From Selaginella moellendorffii (lineage: Eukaryota; Streptophyta; Lycopodiopsida; Selaginellales; Selaginellaceae), in assembly GCF_000143415.4 (NCBI RefSeq), contig NW_003314409.1, positions 1 through 64,000 of the forward strand: a stretch of DNA of 64,000 bases. Direction: 5' to 3'. Position 1 is the first letter of the stretch. Each line of letters begins with the position of its first letter. Shown piece by piece: positions 22,644-33,888 of the stretch. The position numbers and the translations under genes are program-made. The notes beneath the pieces were generated by a model. It ran no database searches. It saw nothing but the letters and a program-made list of their open reading frames with translations, and was not told where the DNA came from.

Positions 22644-23105
22644 CTTGGGTGCAACACTTGCTTCGGGACACCGGGGCGAAACACCATGGCCTAACGGCCC
22701 GGTATGGGTACCTCTACCCCCCCACTTCTATCCCGAAGGGAAGGCCCAAGCCTCTAGGAAGGGCAAGGACCAATGAGCCACAAGGTACTTAAGTGGGGCA
22801 CCACTCTACATAAGCCGGGAGCACCGCAGTCGGTTTCCCTTTCAGAAGTGGGAGCTGCCCTTGAGCACTTCCTTGGGTGGCCCCTCCAGCACCACCCGAG
22901 TCCATGTTCACTCCCACCCAAGACCCCTCAGCTCCAATATCAACCTCAAGTCAGTTTGGAAGCACCACTGGAGAGTTCCTTCAAGACTGGTTCCTAGACC
23001 TCACTATCCCTACTATACTTTTGGAACCCCCTACAGCCCCCCCCCCCCCCCCCCTCCCTTGCCCCTGGGAGACACACGCTTTGGGCTTTCACCCCTTGAT
23101 CTGTA
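22644..23105 (+). repeat. LTR fragment related to the chromovirus LTRs
   Basis: It shares CTATCCCTACTATAC, a run of about 18 C, and ACACGCTTTGGGCTTTCACC with the LTRs at 46967-47886 and 53401-54319, and GGCCTAACG upstream. No coding sequence. It is a diverged LTR piece without a partner here. Confidence 0.65.
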
Positions 23106-23107
23106 TT

Positions 23108-23455
23108 AGTACTTGGACTCGGTCTCGGACTCGATCCTCGATCTTGGACTCGATCTTAGACCTAACTTCAGACTCGGTCTCAGCCTCGATCCTCGATCTT
23201 GGACTCGATCTTGGACCCGACTTCGGACTCGATCTCGGACTCGATCTCGGACTCGATCTTGGACTCGATCTTGAACTTGATCTTGGACTCCACCTTGGAC
23301 TCAACCTCGAACTCAGTCTCGGACCCGATCTCAGATCTCAGACTCTGTCTCGAACTCGGTCTTTGAGTCGGCCTCGGACTCGATCCCGGACTCTATCTCG
23401 AACTTGGTCTCAGAGTCGGTCTTGGACTCGATCTCAAACTCGGTCCCATCCGATG
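23108..23455 (+). repeat. Minisatellite of GGACTCGATCT-type units
   Basis: Units of about 12 bp (CTCGGACTCGAT, CTTGGACTCGAT and variants) repeat for about 350 bp. The peptide-like frames (SRTRS / LDLGLDLG) are by-products. A similar GGTCTGGGTCC-type run lies at 32140-32160 and 32395-32430 in another retroelement relic. Confidence 0.85.
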
Positions 23456-23523
23456 AACTCTTTGTCATTTTGGTCATGCTTTCGGGGATCCTTTAGCCTA
23501 CGACACCTCGGAGAGTTAGTTCT

Positions 23524-26345
23524 TTACACAAGGGTGATGGTATTGTTCCTGTAGTATTTGATAATGTCTATAATTTTGAGCCAAGTTTGTTTGAGTAGTA
23601 CTTCATAGCAGCTTTTGTCTTTCACCATCTTGAGTACGATAAAAGTTACCTTAAATTCTTGATCTTTAATCTTGATAGGAATGTTATGCACGATTCTTAA
23701 TGGTTGTACACTCTGATCATTGGCCACCTTGATGTTGAAGGGTGTAGAGTAGATTGGTCCAAGTCCCATTGCTTTGCAGGTTGAATACTCGATAATATTG
23801 ACATTTGCTCTACCGTTGATGATTACTTATGTAACTTTGTTCTTTCCTAACGTGATTGGGATGCATGGTACATCTTCATCATAGTCGCTAGGTTGGGTGT
23901 TTGCCTTATGGGATGAGTTGGTAGCTTTTTTTCTTGACTTGAGCTAAAGTTTTTTGGTGGAGAAGCTTGACATATTTTGAAAAGTTGTTTTCTCATGTAT
24001 GAATCTACTTGTAAAAGTTCTAGAAGGGTGAGTGTGATACCTTGAAGAATGTTGAAGAATGTTGGTGATGAGCTTTGGTTGCTCCTCTTTTCTTGACAGA
24101 GTTTCAGTCATAATTTCCTAATCATCTTCAACTTCAAGTTGTTGTTGAAGGGTTTGCTGAATTGCATTGACTAGCTCCTTGCTTTGTTGCCTTTCGTGCT
24201 TTGAGATTTCTTGCACTTCATCTTGAAGTTCTTGTTCTTTGACTTTTCCTCAAGGTCATCTTCAGGAGTGTAGTGTTTTTTCTGACTTTGAGTTAAAGCT
24301 CTTACCTCAGGTTCATCTTGAAAGTGTTCATCTTCAATTTGGTCGATGTTGACATTTCTTGTTGTTGAAGGAGGTCTTCGATGTTGCTAATCTTGCTAAG
24401 GAGATTAATTTCCTTGAATTTGTTTTTGTTGGTATTGGGTTGGATTTCTTGAGTTTGAGGTTGCTATTAATAGCTGTTGCGAGGAAATGCTCTAGGTGGT
24501 GGATCATATTGTTGATTTTACTATTGATAATTTAGTTGTTGCAGAGGTGCTCTCCATTGTTGATTGTTGTGGTATTGTTGTTGATAATTGTTTAGCCGGG
24601 GTGGTGGTCTCCATTGTTGGTTGTCCTGATAAGGCTGCTGATATGCCTGTTGATATGGTCGATGATACTGATTGTCTTAGTTGCCATTGTTGTATTATCG
24701 ATGGTATCTAGGGTTAAAATTATATGTACCTTGATTGTGGTAGTTTAGCTACCACTACTATGGTTCTTGTTTGGGTTGATTGTAATGTCTTCTAGTTGGT
24801 GTAGGAGTTCAAGGTATGTTCTCGACTCGTGTGATTTCAGTTGCTCTTTTGTATCGACAGATCTTTGCTATATATCCTTCTTTTTCATAGATTTAACACT
24901 TAGGATTCAGTAGTTTACACTCTATTAGGATATGTCCTCTGTTTTTGCATTTCATACACCATACTCCTTTAATTTCATTCTTGATTGTAACTTTCTTAAG
25001 TATTTTAGTAAGTTCTTGATTCTTGTCTTTCTTCATGACTTCGAGTTTGGATTCTTCCTTATCATCAAAAGACTCATTTGTTCTTGTTGTTTCTACTCTT
25101 AAAAATTTTCAGAGCTATTTCTCGAGGTTTTTGATTTTTTTGGAAATATTGTCAATAGAGGTCTTAGCATTTAAATCTTCTTCCATACTTGCGAAAGCAA
25201 CCATTTGCTAGTATATCTTTTTCAATCCCTGTATATACCAAATATACTTACCTTGTTCAGTAAGTAGATATTTGTAGTGCTTTGCTTAATATTTGAATCT
25301 TCGGGTATAGTCTTTGATATCTTCTTTATTGCTTTGTTTGATGCTCTTGAGATGTTCTAAGTATTCAGCTTTTGTGCCACCGGGTTGGTACTTCTCTTTG
25401 AATCACTTAACTTTTTCTTGAAACTTAAGTTTTTCATCAAGATTATAATACCATTCTAATGCTTTTCTTTTAAGTGTAAAAGGGAATAGAAGTTCTTTGT
25501 TGTCTTCTTGCTAATTGACTTATATAAGTTGGTTGAATTGCTGGAGATGTCTTTCTACATCTTCAATTTTGCTACCGGTGAAGATTGGATACGTAATCAT
25601 GAAGCCATAGAGTGTTGCTGGGTTGATGAGTGCCATCTTTCTACTGTTGGTGATGGTGGAGAAACTAGATAAGACTGAAAGTTGTCAGTGCTATAATCTT
25701 TGTAATCAGGAGTTTTGAGTGGTGGTAAATCTTGATCTAAGTTTAAATTTTGGTTGATTGTGTCTTCCTTGGCATTAGTTGTGTTGATGTTGCTTGGTTT
25801 GCCAACTTGTGTAGCTTGGGTCGTTTTGTCAAAAGTCTTGAATATGGTCTTAAGGATTTCGATTTAAGCTTGAGTCTTCTATTGCTTGTCTACTTCCAAC
25901 TTTTGCTGGAGTTGTTTCTTCTCTTCTCATATTTGTTGTATCTGATCTCACTCTTGTTTCTTGAGTGGATCAAAATTGTGTTTGTACATTCGATGTTGTG
26001 CTAGAGTTTTCTTGAGTTATCATTTTCTTAAATTTACTTTTCTGGTTTTATTATTGTTGTTTTTAGTTTATTGTGTTCTTCTTAAGGAAATGTTGTGTAG
26101 TTGTAGAATCATGTGGTGTAGACTAACATGATCTTATATATTGGTATTTGTGTTGCTACGTTATACTTAGTTTGATAAAGTTGATCAATCTTCAACAAAG
26201 TCGTTGCTCGCCAACTTCAAGATCAAATAGGAGTGTATACTATGGCTACTCTTTTTACGAGTTCTTGTTGTATTAAATTGTTATAAAGTAATTGTGGCCT
26301 ACCTCTACTGGTGTTGTATAAAGTTGTGCGCATCCTCACTATGAG
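23524..26345 (-). pseudogene. Second relic of the 11-kb gypsy family: ORF1 end, gag, protease
   Basis: Minus strand from 26345 down: an ORF1 C-terminal stretch (LVKRVAIVYTPI, SWRATTLLKIDQ), gag (MALINPATLYGFMITYPIF near 25640, TGSKIEDVERHLQQFNQL), one degenerate knuckle near 24930, an N/Q-rich region (24450-24800), and the protease tail (23524-23769, FNIKVANDQSVQPLRIVHN, SYEVLL-type ending). Many stops. Reverse transcriptase, integrase and LTRs are absent. Order and motifs match 10005-13000 of the plus-strand element, but divergence is large, so this is an older insertion. Confidence 0.8.
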
Positions 26346-26584
26346 CGTCTGCATTCTCCAATTGATGGTGATATTCAAAAAGGTTGTTGTCCTCAAGGTT
26401 ATTGTTGATACAGGTTTCTTGATTCTTGTATTTTTTATCTTCGATCATTATACATGCTTTGATTAATTGTTATTTTTATTCCCTATCGTCCCCAAGGGAC
26501 CTCCACTTGTTAAATCCTTAGTATTTGATTTCTATTTTCTTGGTTGCTTCTTAATAGCTCATTTGATAAATGTATATTTTTTTT

Positions 26585-27245
26585 TCAATAATGTGAAAAA
26601 GAAATGCAAGTGCTTATTAATATGGTAGATGGTATACTATTACCAAAAAGAGTTTGGGATAGTTTCCATTGAACTAGATTACTTATTTCCAACTTACTTG
26701 AAACATCAACAAAAGAAGAGATTGAGATTCCACTATAATCCCACCTTAAAGTTATGTTGTGTAGAGTATCTTGAGGGTTTACAACAATAACTAATCTCTC
26801 AGCCACAACTGCATGTATAGCATCCACTATCTTCACAAAAGCTTTATACCATATATTATAAGCATTTATATTTATAGAAGAATAACCAGAATTAGGGATA
26901 TTCTTTCCTTTGGAAATATTTTTACTCTCTATCTTCTGTGGAATAACATCTTCATCATTATTCCCCTGTGTTACAATTGTATTTCCCTAAGAGATTTTGG
27001 TAGGAAATATCTCTATTGGAGACATTAGTTGATTCTGCTTCTATATAGAAAACCCACTAACATCCAACTCACTTGTAAGGGGGGAGTAATTCAAGTTAAA
27101 CACCTTAATAATGCAAAGCAAAACACATTTAACTCTTAAAGAAGCATAGTGACAAATGCATATAGCATCTAAAGATTCTATTGTTCCCTTTGCAATTGAT
27201 TCTCCATTATCTGAAACAATCTCTATTACATCTCCTTCAACAAAT
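26585..27245 (-). pseudogene. Relic of the N-terminal domains of a DUF7869-type transposase gene
   Basis: Minus strand reads GDVIEIVSDNGESIAKGTIESLDA, then after stops AERLVIVVNPQDTLHN and SNLVQWKLSQTLF. The same pattern is found upstream of the transposase at 58694-59210: GEKVYILNGGKRVAKGTLVSMD, AEGLATVVDPRDAV and GSIVWWKLRHLVF. Two such domains (boundary-associated 'VAxGTxxSxD' type, similar to what CACTA-associated plant proteins carry) are therefore shared. This is a diverged relative with frame breaks between. Confidence 0.6.
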
Positions 27246-27719
27246 TGAGAAAAACAAAGAAAATTACAAATATCAAAACACAAATAGAAGGAAAAAAGTA
27301 CAAAAAAAAGATAAGCAAATAGAAAATTAAAAAACAAAGCTCCTTTTGTGAATATGAGAAAACAAAACATGAAAATATGTAGCGAAAATAATTAAAAATG
27401 CATAAAATAAGCACACACAAAGTCAAAGAATTTCTAGCATGCACTTGCATGCTAAAGACCCAATTTAATGTATTGATGAAAGAATATGAGCTCACAATAA
27501 ACCAAAGTCAAATTAAGAGAGAAACAAATTGGTAAGTGCAAGTTTTTAAAATGACCAGAGAAATGGGGGTTACTTAACTTTGAACAAGCATAGTCTCACA
27601 CTCATTTTTCAAAAATGTAAGGATTACTAACACTCTCTCTCTTGTGGTCTCTTGTTTTTTTAAGCTAGCATGTGGGCTCATGCCTAGCCAAACTCAAATT
27701 TGAGTTTCTCCAAAGAAGC

Positions 27720-27856
27720 TTGAGATTTCTTGGCGTGAACTTGTACACTTATAGACCAGTTTTGGATGACTCTCTCTTGTAAATAGTGTAGTGTATTTAC
27801 AAGAGAGTCATCCCATACTTGTCTATAGGCATGAGAGTGCATGCCTAGAAATCTCA
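27720..27856. repeat. Imperfect inverted repeat, hairpin with about 65-bp arms
   Basis: The arm at 27720-27785 (TTGAGATTTCTTGGCGTGAA ... GGATGACTCTCTCTTGTAAA) pairs with 27794-27856 (TATTTACAAGAGAGTCATCC ... AGAAATCTCAA) around an 8-nt loop, with a 2-nt slip and some mismatches. It is a fold-back MITE, a miRNA-type precursor or an end-to-end junction. Confidence 0.75.
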
Positions 27857-28625
27857 AAACAAAAGAACAAAGATCATATAGTCTCACGCCAAGCAATACT
27901 AAAATACGAATGTATATTCTTTATAATAATGGAAACCATATGTTTTGAGGAAAGAAAAACTTACCATGCCCATAAACAAACCAAAACAGTGTGGGACATA
28001 TATGTGCTTAGGATGTGCTAGAGAGGAAGGAAAAATGCCTCCTAAGATATGATCAATGAACCAGTAGTGGCGAACCCTAGAGAACCCAAATAATAAAACC
28101 TAGGCTAAGAGGGGGAAAATTTGAAATGCAAGCTTGACAAAGAATTTGAAATGCAAGGGTAGTATTATGATACTAATAGCTTGTATCAGCTTTGTTTGAA
28201 TTTAGGCAGGATTATTAAATAATGTAGTACAAATATTTAATGTTGTCATAAAAAAAATGAGATAACTAGAATTGTTTTTAGTATTTATCGAAATTTTGTT
28301 TACAAGATTATATAATGAGAATTATGGCTTGAAATTTATTATTGAAGAGGAGCGCAGTGCTGCTGCTGAGATTCACAACAGCAGCATTGGATCTTGCATT
28401 GCTGGCTATAGCAAACCCACTGCACTTCACACTAATCCTCCATGGAACACCACGGACTCATATGCGAGAGGGGGAGGACTATGCTCCTCATCAGCTAGAT
28501 TTCTGAAGACTCTCCTATGCCCAATCCTATGTGTGTCCCGCTCTCCATCCATTGGGGGGGCGGCTCACAGCATGGCTGGATATCAATGATCGATGTTTGG
28601 GTCAACACATCAAAACAGTGAAGAA
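27857..28625. other. Non-coding, AT-rich
   Basis: No convincing gene. Short direct repeat GAATTTGAAATGCAAG (twice near 28115-28160). Small palindromes like GGCATGAGAGTGCATGCC (27829) and TAGCATGCACTTGCATGCTA (27436) nearby resemble those of the large transposon. Confidence 0.5.
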
Positions 28626-29992
28626 TCAAGTCTGAACTGCTCTGAAGATATTCTCCAGCATCACATAAGGCAATGCATCACTCACAAGGCTGGACTGGCA
28701 CGTAAATTCCGCAGCATGCATCCCTCGATTCATCTCCCCGTGGTTTTTGCACGCGGTAAGAAACGTTGCCCATGCAACTCCATCTGCTGGCAAAGGCATA
28801 TTCTCCAGGACATCCTCGGCCTCTTTCAATCGCCCTAGTCGTCCGAGAGCATCAACAATGCAGGTGTAGTGGTCTTGCGAAGGATCCAATCCATTGTCAA
28901 AGCTCATTGCCGTGAAGTAGCTTACTGCTTCCTTGACGAGCCCCAGATGGCTACACGCCGTCAAAACGATGGCAAACGCTGCCTTGTCGGGGTCAAAGCC
29001 GTGAAGAAACATCGCCCAAAACAGCTGGATCGCAGAATACGCATGCCCGGTTTGGGCATATGCTGCAAGAATCGTGTTCCAGGAGACCAAGTTCCAAGTT
29101 GGCATCTCATCGAACGCTTTCTTAGCATCACAAATATTTGCATCTAGAGCATATACCACTAGAATTGTGTTCCATGAATAGGAATCCCAGCAGCAAACCA
29201 AACAAAACGCCCGGATCGCCTCTTTGAAACGACCTCTCTGGGCATAAACAGCGATTATCGCGTTCCATGAAACAAGATCTCTGTGTGGCATTTTTTCAAA
29301 CAAGTGTTTTCCTTGATCAGCATCACCGTTTTTCGCGTATGACTTGATCATAATCGTCCACGAAAGTACGCTGTGCTGAGGCATCCTATCAAACAAACTC
29401 TTGGCTTGAATCAAATCCCCATTTTGGGCATAGCAGCAGTGCATCGCCCCCCAGAGGATCGCGTTTCGGTGGACAATCTCCTCCTCCGCCTCCTCCATGA
29501 ATCCATTCTCCGCAAACATGATGAGCATCCGAGTGATACTGTTCTTCTCAGGCATGGAATCAAACGTGGCCTTCACATTGCCCACTCGCCACGCTGTGCG
29601 AAACCCTGCACGAGGATTGTCCACGCTACCACATTCGTCTCGGGCATCTGATCCAGCCCCTCTCTTGCTTGCCCAATCTCTCTGCCGCGAGCAAATCCCC
29701 GCAGCAGCATTGCCCACGTCTTGCAGTTCCTCTCAGGCATCGCATCAAACACCACCTTGCTTGATCCAATCCGCCCGCAATCGCCCAGCACCTTGACCAT
29801 CGCAGTGGAGGAAACTACGTCCCGCACCGCCATTCGATCGAATGCTGCCTTGGCCTCGCCCGGATGCCCACTCTCGGCATACGCGCTCACGAGCACCATC
29901 CACGACACGATGTTCTTGGCCGGCAATGCATCAAAGATCCTTCTTGATTCCTCCAAATGCCCACACCGCACGTAGACAACCAGCATTTCCAT
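28626..29992 (-). pseudogene. PPR protein gene, truncated at both ends and frameshifted
   Basis: The first part (29573-29992) begins mid-motif with VYVRCGHLEESRRIFDALP and runs through PPR units to FAQRGEWAM. There the frame shifts by one base near 29592, and the second part (to 28626) continues GNVKATFDSMPEKNS through more PPR motifs (VSWNAIIAVYAQRGRFKEAI, VSWNTILAAYAQTGHAYSAI, YTCIVDALGRLGRLKEAEDV). It ends in an incomplete E region (YVMLENIF). There is no transit peptide and no DYW domain. It once belonged to the PLS class. A single sequencing error could explain the frameshift but not the missing ends. Confidence 0.85.
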
Positions 29993-30686
29993 ATATAATA
30001 TCTATACTGATGACTTATGATTAGTAAACACAAGTCATAAAGGTCAAGTACAAGAGACTTGCTATAATGAAACTTCAAACAATTAAACACTGAATAGAGG
30101 AAATTGCTAAGCCAAAGTCCACCAAGATCATCACATTTATATTATTTACAACTCCATCAAAAACAAACATAAACTACTTATCTTCCATTAATTTTATATT
30201 GCATGTTATGGAAGAGAGTGGAGGAGAGAGAATAGGAGGACTTTTGTTATTTGTTGGTGATAGAGAAGAAGCACAAGAAATAGAACTCCTATTATCCACA
30301 AATGTCAAAAGAGCATAAGAATATTTTTTAGCATATTATTGATATTTGGCAAAAGTTCCAATGTTATGTCCCCATCCATGACATTCCTCATATCATAAAC
30401 AATAATTGTGTTATGACATGGCATGAAAAGTCAATGATCTACTTCCTAAACTAGACTAAGCCTCCTCTTGAAGTTCCTCACACCCTTGAGCTACCACAAA
30501 AGCTCTTCTACACCACCGCTCCATAATGAGCCTTAGGGTAGGTTAAGTTTTTTACCCTAATATGCCTTCATAAACCCTTGGAGCCTTTTTTTACCGACAT
30601 TGACCATGTGGTCAAAGATGGCACTTAACAATTCTTCCCCCCAAGGATGAGTTGTACAGGTGATCACCCTTTTTGGGGAATTTTGC
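29993..30686. other. Non-coding gap between PPR pseudogene and gypsy relic
   Basis: AT-rich; no gene, repeat or RNA recognised. Confidence 0.5.
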
Positions 30687-31939
30687 TCAAGCTCTTGATC
30701 CATCTTCCACAACCATATATATTAAGAAGGCATTGGGCCCATCACTCCAAGATAGTACACCTTTCAATTGGCTAACATAAAATATTGGATGAATTTTCAC
30801 CCTAGCTGGAAGCCGCACCCAATAAGCCACTTTACCGATGCACTCCAGCACTTCATATGGACCAGCAATGAAAAAGTTTATCACTCTTCCCATTCCACAA
30901 AAGGCACTAAGGTGTTCCGTTACTCACTTGACAGAAAGATCCCTTGCACAAAGACGAGATCACCCACTTTATATTCCCAGAATTGGCAATACTCATGAGC
31001 AAACTTCTCCGCTCTATCCTGAGCTGCTTGCAAATTCCATTTGCATACCACCAAAATCTCATCAAATTTTGTGGCTAGATCAGTCACCTCTGAATCAAGT
31101 TTTTCTTGAACATCCTTACTCAAATGCAATTCCAACTCCACTACTATTTGAGGATGCCTTCCAAATATGGCAAAATAAGGATTTAGTTTGGTTCCACTGT
31201 GTTGGCTATTGTTGTAGGCAAATTGCACCAATGGAAAATATAAATCCCATTGTCCCTACCTTTGACCAATGTTACATTGTAGCATATAATTCACATGCTC
31301 AGTTTGCCTATCCGTCTGAGGATGATCTCTACTCGAGAGTTTTAGAGTCACTTGCATAGCGTTTGCAACACTTTTCCAAAATCCATTAGTGAATTTTGAA
31401 TCTCAATTGTTAACAATGTCTTCCGGCAAACCAAAATCAAGAAAAACCTTCTCCAAGTAGACCGTAACCAAGTTTAAGGCAGTGACACTCTTTCGAAGAG
31501 CCAACAACTGCACATACTTCGTCAAACAATCCATTATGACCCATACTTGCTCCTTTTGCCTCTGTGTTCATGGCAAACAAGTGATGAAATCCATAAAGAT
31601 ACTACACCAATGGTTTTGAGGAATAGGTAAATGTTGCAAAAGCCCCCCCAACTTCTCCCATGGCACCTTTACCAGCTGACAGAGCTCACATGACTTACAG
31701 TACTCAAGGATATCAGCCTTCATATTCCTCAAATAGAAATTGTGCTTAATCAACTCATATGTCTTTTTCCCCCCAAAATGACTGGCCTCTGGACAATCAT
31801 GATAGTGGAATAAAACCTGAGTAATTAATGTATCCACTCGTGGCAAATGCATATGGCCATTGTAGTAAAGAATCCCATCCACTAATGAGAAAGGTGCTTC
31901 CATCTGAGCTTGCAACGAGACCACTTCATTGTGAAACAC
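30687..31939 (-). pseudogene. Ty3/gypsy integrase (old element, 3' part)
   Basis: 31568-31939 gives the zinc-finger region (CPEASHFGGKKTYELIKHNFYL, EYCKSCELCQ) and start of the core (FMDFITCLP). 30920-31231 gives VQFAYNNSQHSGTKLNPYFAIFG and the basic tail. 30687-30893 gives [19 protein letters not shown] (C-terminal domain). Stops and frameshifts break it up. It continues at 33889 beyond an insertion. Confidence 0.82.
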
Positions 31940-32448
31940 AAATCCCTATGCCCCAAAATGGAGCCGAAAAGCAGGAGTGGAACTCCCAATGAAGTACTTG
32001 AGGAACAAGCACGAAACAAGCAATAAGTGAGTCTTTAGAAAAGGGACACAAGAGGACCAACACATGACATGTGGAAGAATCCGATATGGACCCAAAATGG
32101 AGCTTGAAATGGAGATCGAGACCGGGACTGGGACCAGGTCTGGGTCCAGGTCTGGGTCCGAATACTAACATCGAGACCACTTCATTGTGAAACACAAATC
32201 CCTAAGCCCCAAAATGGAGCCGAAAGCTCCGACTTGAAAAGTCGAGAGCGGGAGTGGAACTCCTAATGAAGTACTCGAGGAACAAGCACGAAACGAGCAA
32301 TAAGTGAGTCTCTAGAAAAGGGACACAAGAGGACCAACACATGACATGTGGAAGAATCTGAGATGGACCCAAGATGGAGCCCGAAATGGAGATCGAGACT
32401 GGGACTGGGACCAAGTCCGGGTCTAAGTCTGGGTCCGAATACTAATAT
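31919..32448. repeat. Two tandem copies of an about 250-275-bp unit
   Basis: CGAGACCACTTCATTGTGAA begins both 31919 and 32172. The units share AAGCACGAAAC, GACATGTGGAAGAATC and end in GTCTGGGTCCGAATACTAA. The second unit has an extra 22 bases (after GAGCCGAAA). The repeat starts with integrase sequence of the host element, so the duplication includes its border. Confidence 0.8.
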
Positions 32449-32464
32449 GTTAGCTTCTAAATTT

Positions 32465-32519
32465 GGACTTCCCAGGAGGTCATCCAGCCCAGTACTATTC
32501 AAACCCAAGGACACTTAAC
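32465..32519 (-). other. 5S rRNA-like sequence (3' half) in a retroelement relic
   Basis: The minus strand matches the last part of plant 5S rRNA: GTTAAGTGTCCTTGGG, then TAGTACTGGGCTGGATGACC and GACCTCCTGGGAAGTCC. By hand alignment to the plant 5S consensus I remember, about 46 of 55 positions agree. The 5' half of 5S is not evident. A second, weaker piece on the plus strand (GATGACCACTGGGAAGTCC, 32821-32839) lies about 300 bp away. Cassandra-type TRIM elements carry 5S sequences in their LTRs; this relic looks comparable. It is not a functional 5S gene. Confidence 0.7.
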
Positions 32520-33880
32520 CCCAAGTATCTTAAAACCCTTAACCAATTGGAAAAAAGGGTGCACTCTTATTCATGGGCATTTTCCTTTTATATTTGAACC
32601 CCATGGATCGTCTCTCGAGTCATCCCCTTTGGTTGCTTACATAATACAAAGTATTAGGTAAAAGCCCAAAGCAATTGTCCCCTGATGGGTGGGTGGGGGG
32701 GCTATAGGGGGTTCTAAAAGTATAGTAGGGAGAGTGTGGGGCTTGGACCCCAGTAGAGCCAATTTGGCCAGGAAAGGCTAGTTTGGCTTAAAAAGGCTAG
32801 ACCCAGCTATTGGGTGATGGGATGACCACTGGGAAGTCCAAAGCTAGAGTGAATATAGACTAACAAACGAGGTAACTCGGTGAAGTGTTCAAGAGTCAAC
32901 TCTAGTTCCCCCAGGAGATCAAATGGTTGATGCTTCCAATCTAAGCATGGGTGGCACTACTTACTTGGATACCTGGCGTGGCTCAATGAAACCTCGCTCT
33001 AAGCCCATGGCTAGAGCACCCAAAGGTGGAAGGTAGGGAGAGTACCCATGAGGCTTGCGTAGGGCCACAGTGTTCTGAATTGTTGTCCCAAGTCCCAAAC
33101 TGTGGAAAAGAAGAGGAGCAATCCTCTAGTGTAGTGACCAAGGACATGGTCATGTGGCAAGGAAATCCCAGAGGACCATGGGACTTAGTGGTCAGGCTTA
33201 TGGGCATTGATCCAGTGGCAATGTTGGCAAAAACGGCCATAGACAAAAAAGGGACTTGGTGGGGACCAAAAAAGGGATTTTGGGGAAGGATATTCCCCAT
33301 GTGTACAGGCATCCTAAGAATGCTAAGGAGTGGATCTGGGATGATCACTCATGGATGGATGGCCCAATCTTGAGAGATGGGACTATGATGCAGGTGGTGT
33401 TAGACCACCGGTATGACCAAGGTGAAGGGGCAGGGCCTTAGCGTAATGGGTGGATATGAGCCTTGGTCTTGATGGCCTCTTACTTAGACGTTACTACTTT
33501 TGCTTACAAGGTTGTAAGTCTCTATCTTCCTCTACGATACGACGCGAGGTTGAGGACTCTTGATTGCGGATACTTGTTGCCGTAAGGAGTTGAGAGTTTG
33601 ATTGTCTTTAATTATAAAATATGATTACTACTACGGATGAGTATCATGTATATTTTGCATATCAAGGCTTGGAGGAGTCTCACTCACAACCTCCATAAGT
33701 TTTATTCCGGATGTGGGGCTTGCTATCCCTGAGAATGGCATTTATATTACTTAACCTTTGCACTTGATCCAAGTGCTTTATGTGTCCGATCCCATGACTG
33801 ATACCCCAAGGTACCACTAACATATCAGTGTGGTTAAGTGACTAAAGTAGAATGGAAAAATTAGTCGCTTACACTCAACA
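32520..33880. other. Rest of the insertion in the old gypsy element, non-coding
   Basis: 32641-32740 (minus) holds the poly-C LTR motif (CTCCCTACTATACTTTTAGA, then a C run) also seen in the chromovirus LTRs. The remainder has chance ORFs but no family I know. The flanking RNase H (33889) and integrase (31939) belong to one element, so this block was inserted. Confidence 0.5.
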
Positions 33881-33888
33881 TCTTGAGC

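Noticed and set aside
26489-26510. Primer-binding site (TGGAGGTCCCTTGGGGAC on minus) and LTR boundary of the 23.5-26.3 kb relic
   Set aside because: No matching LTR pair was found, and the sequence fits no tRNA I can name; left unannotated.
32465-32519. A working 5S rRNA gene
   Set aside because: Only the 3' half is recognisable and several positions differ; no complete 120-nt gene.
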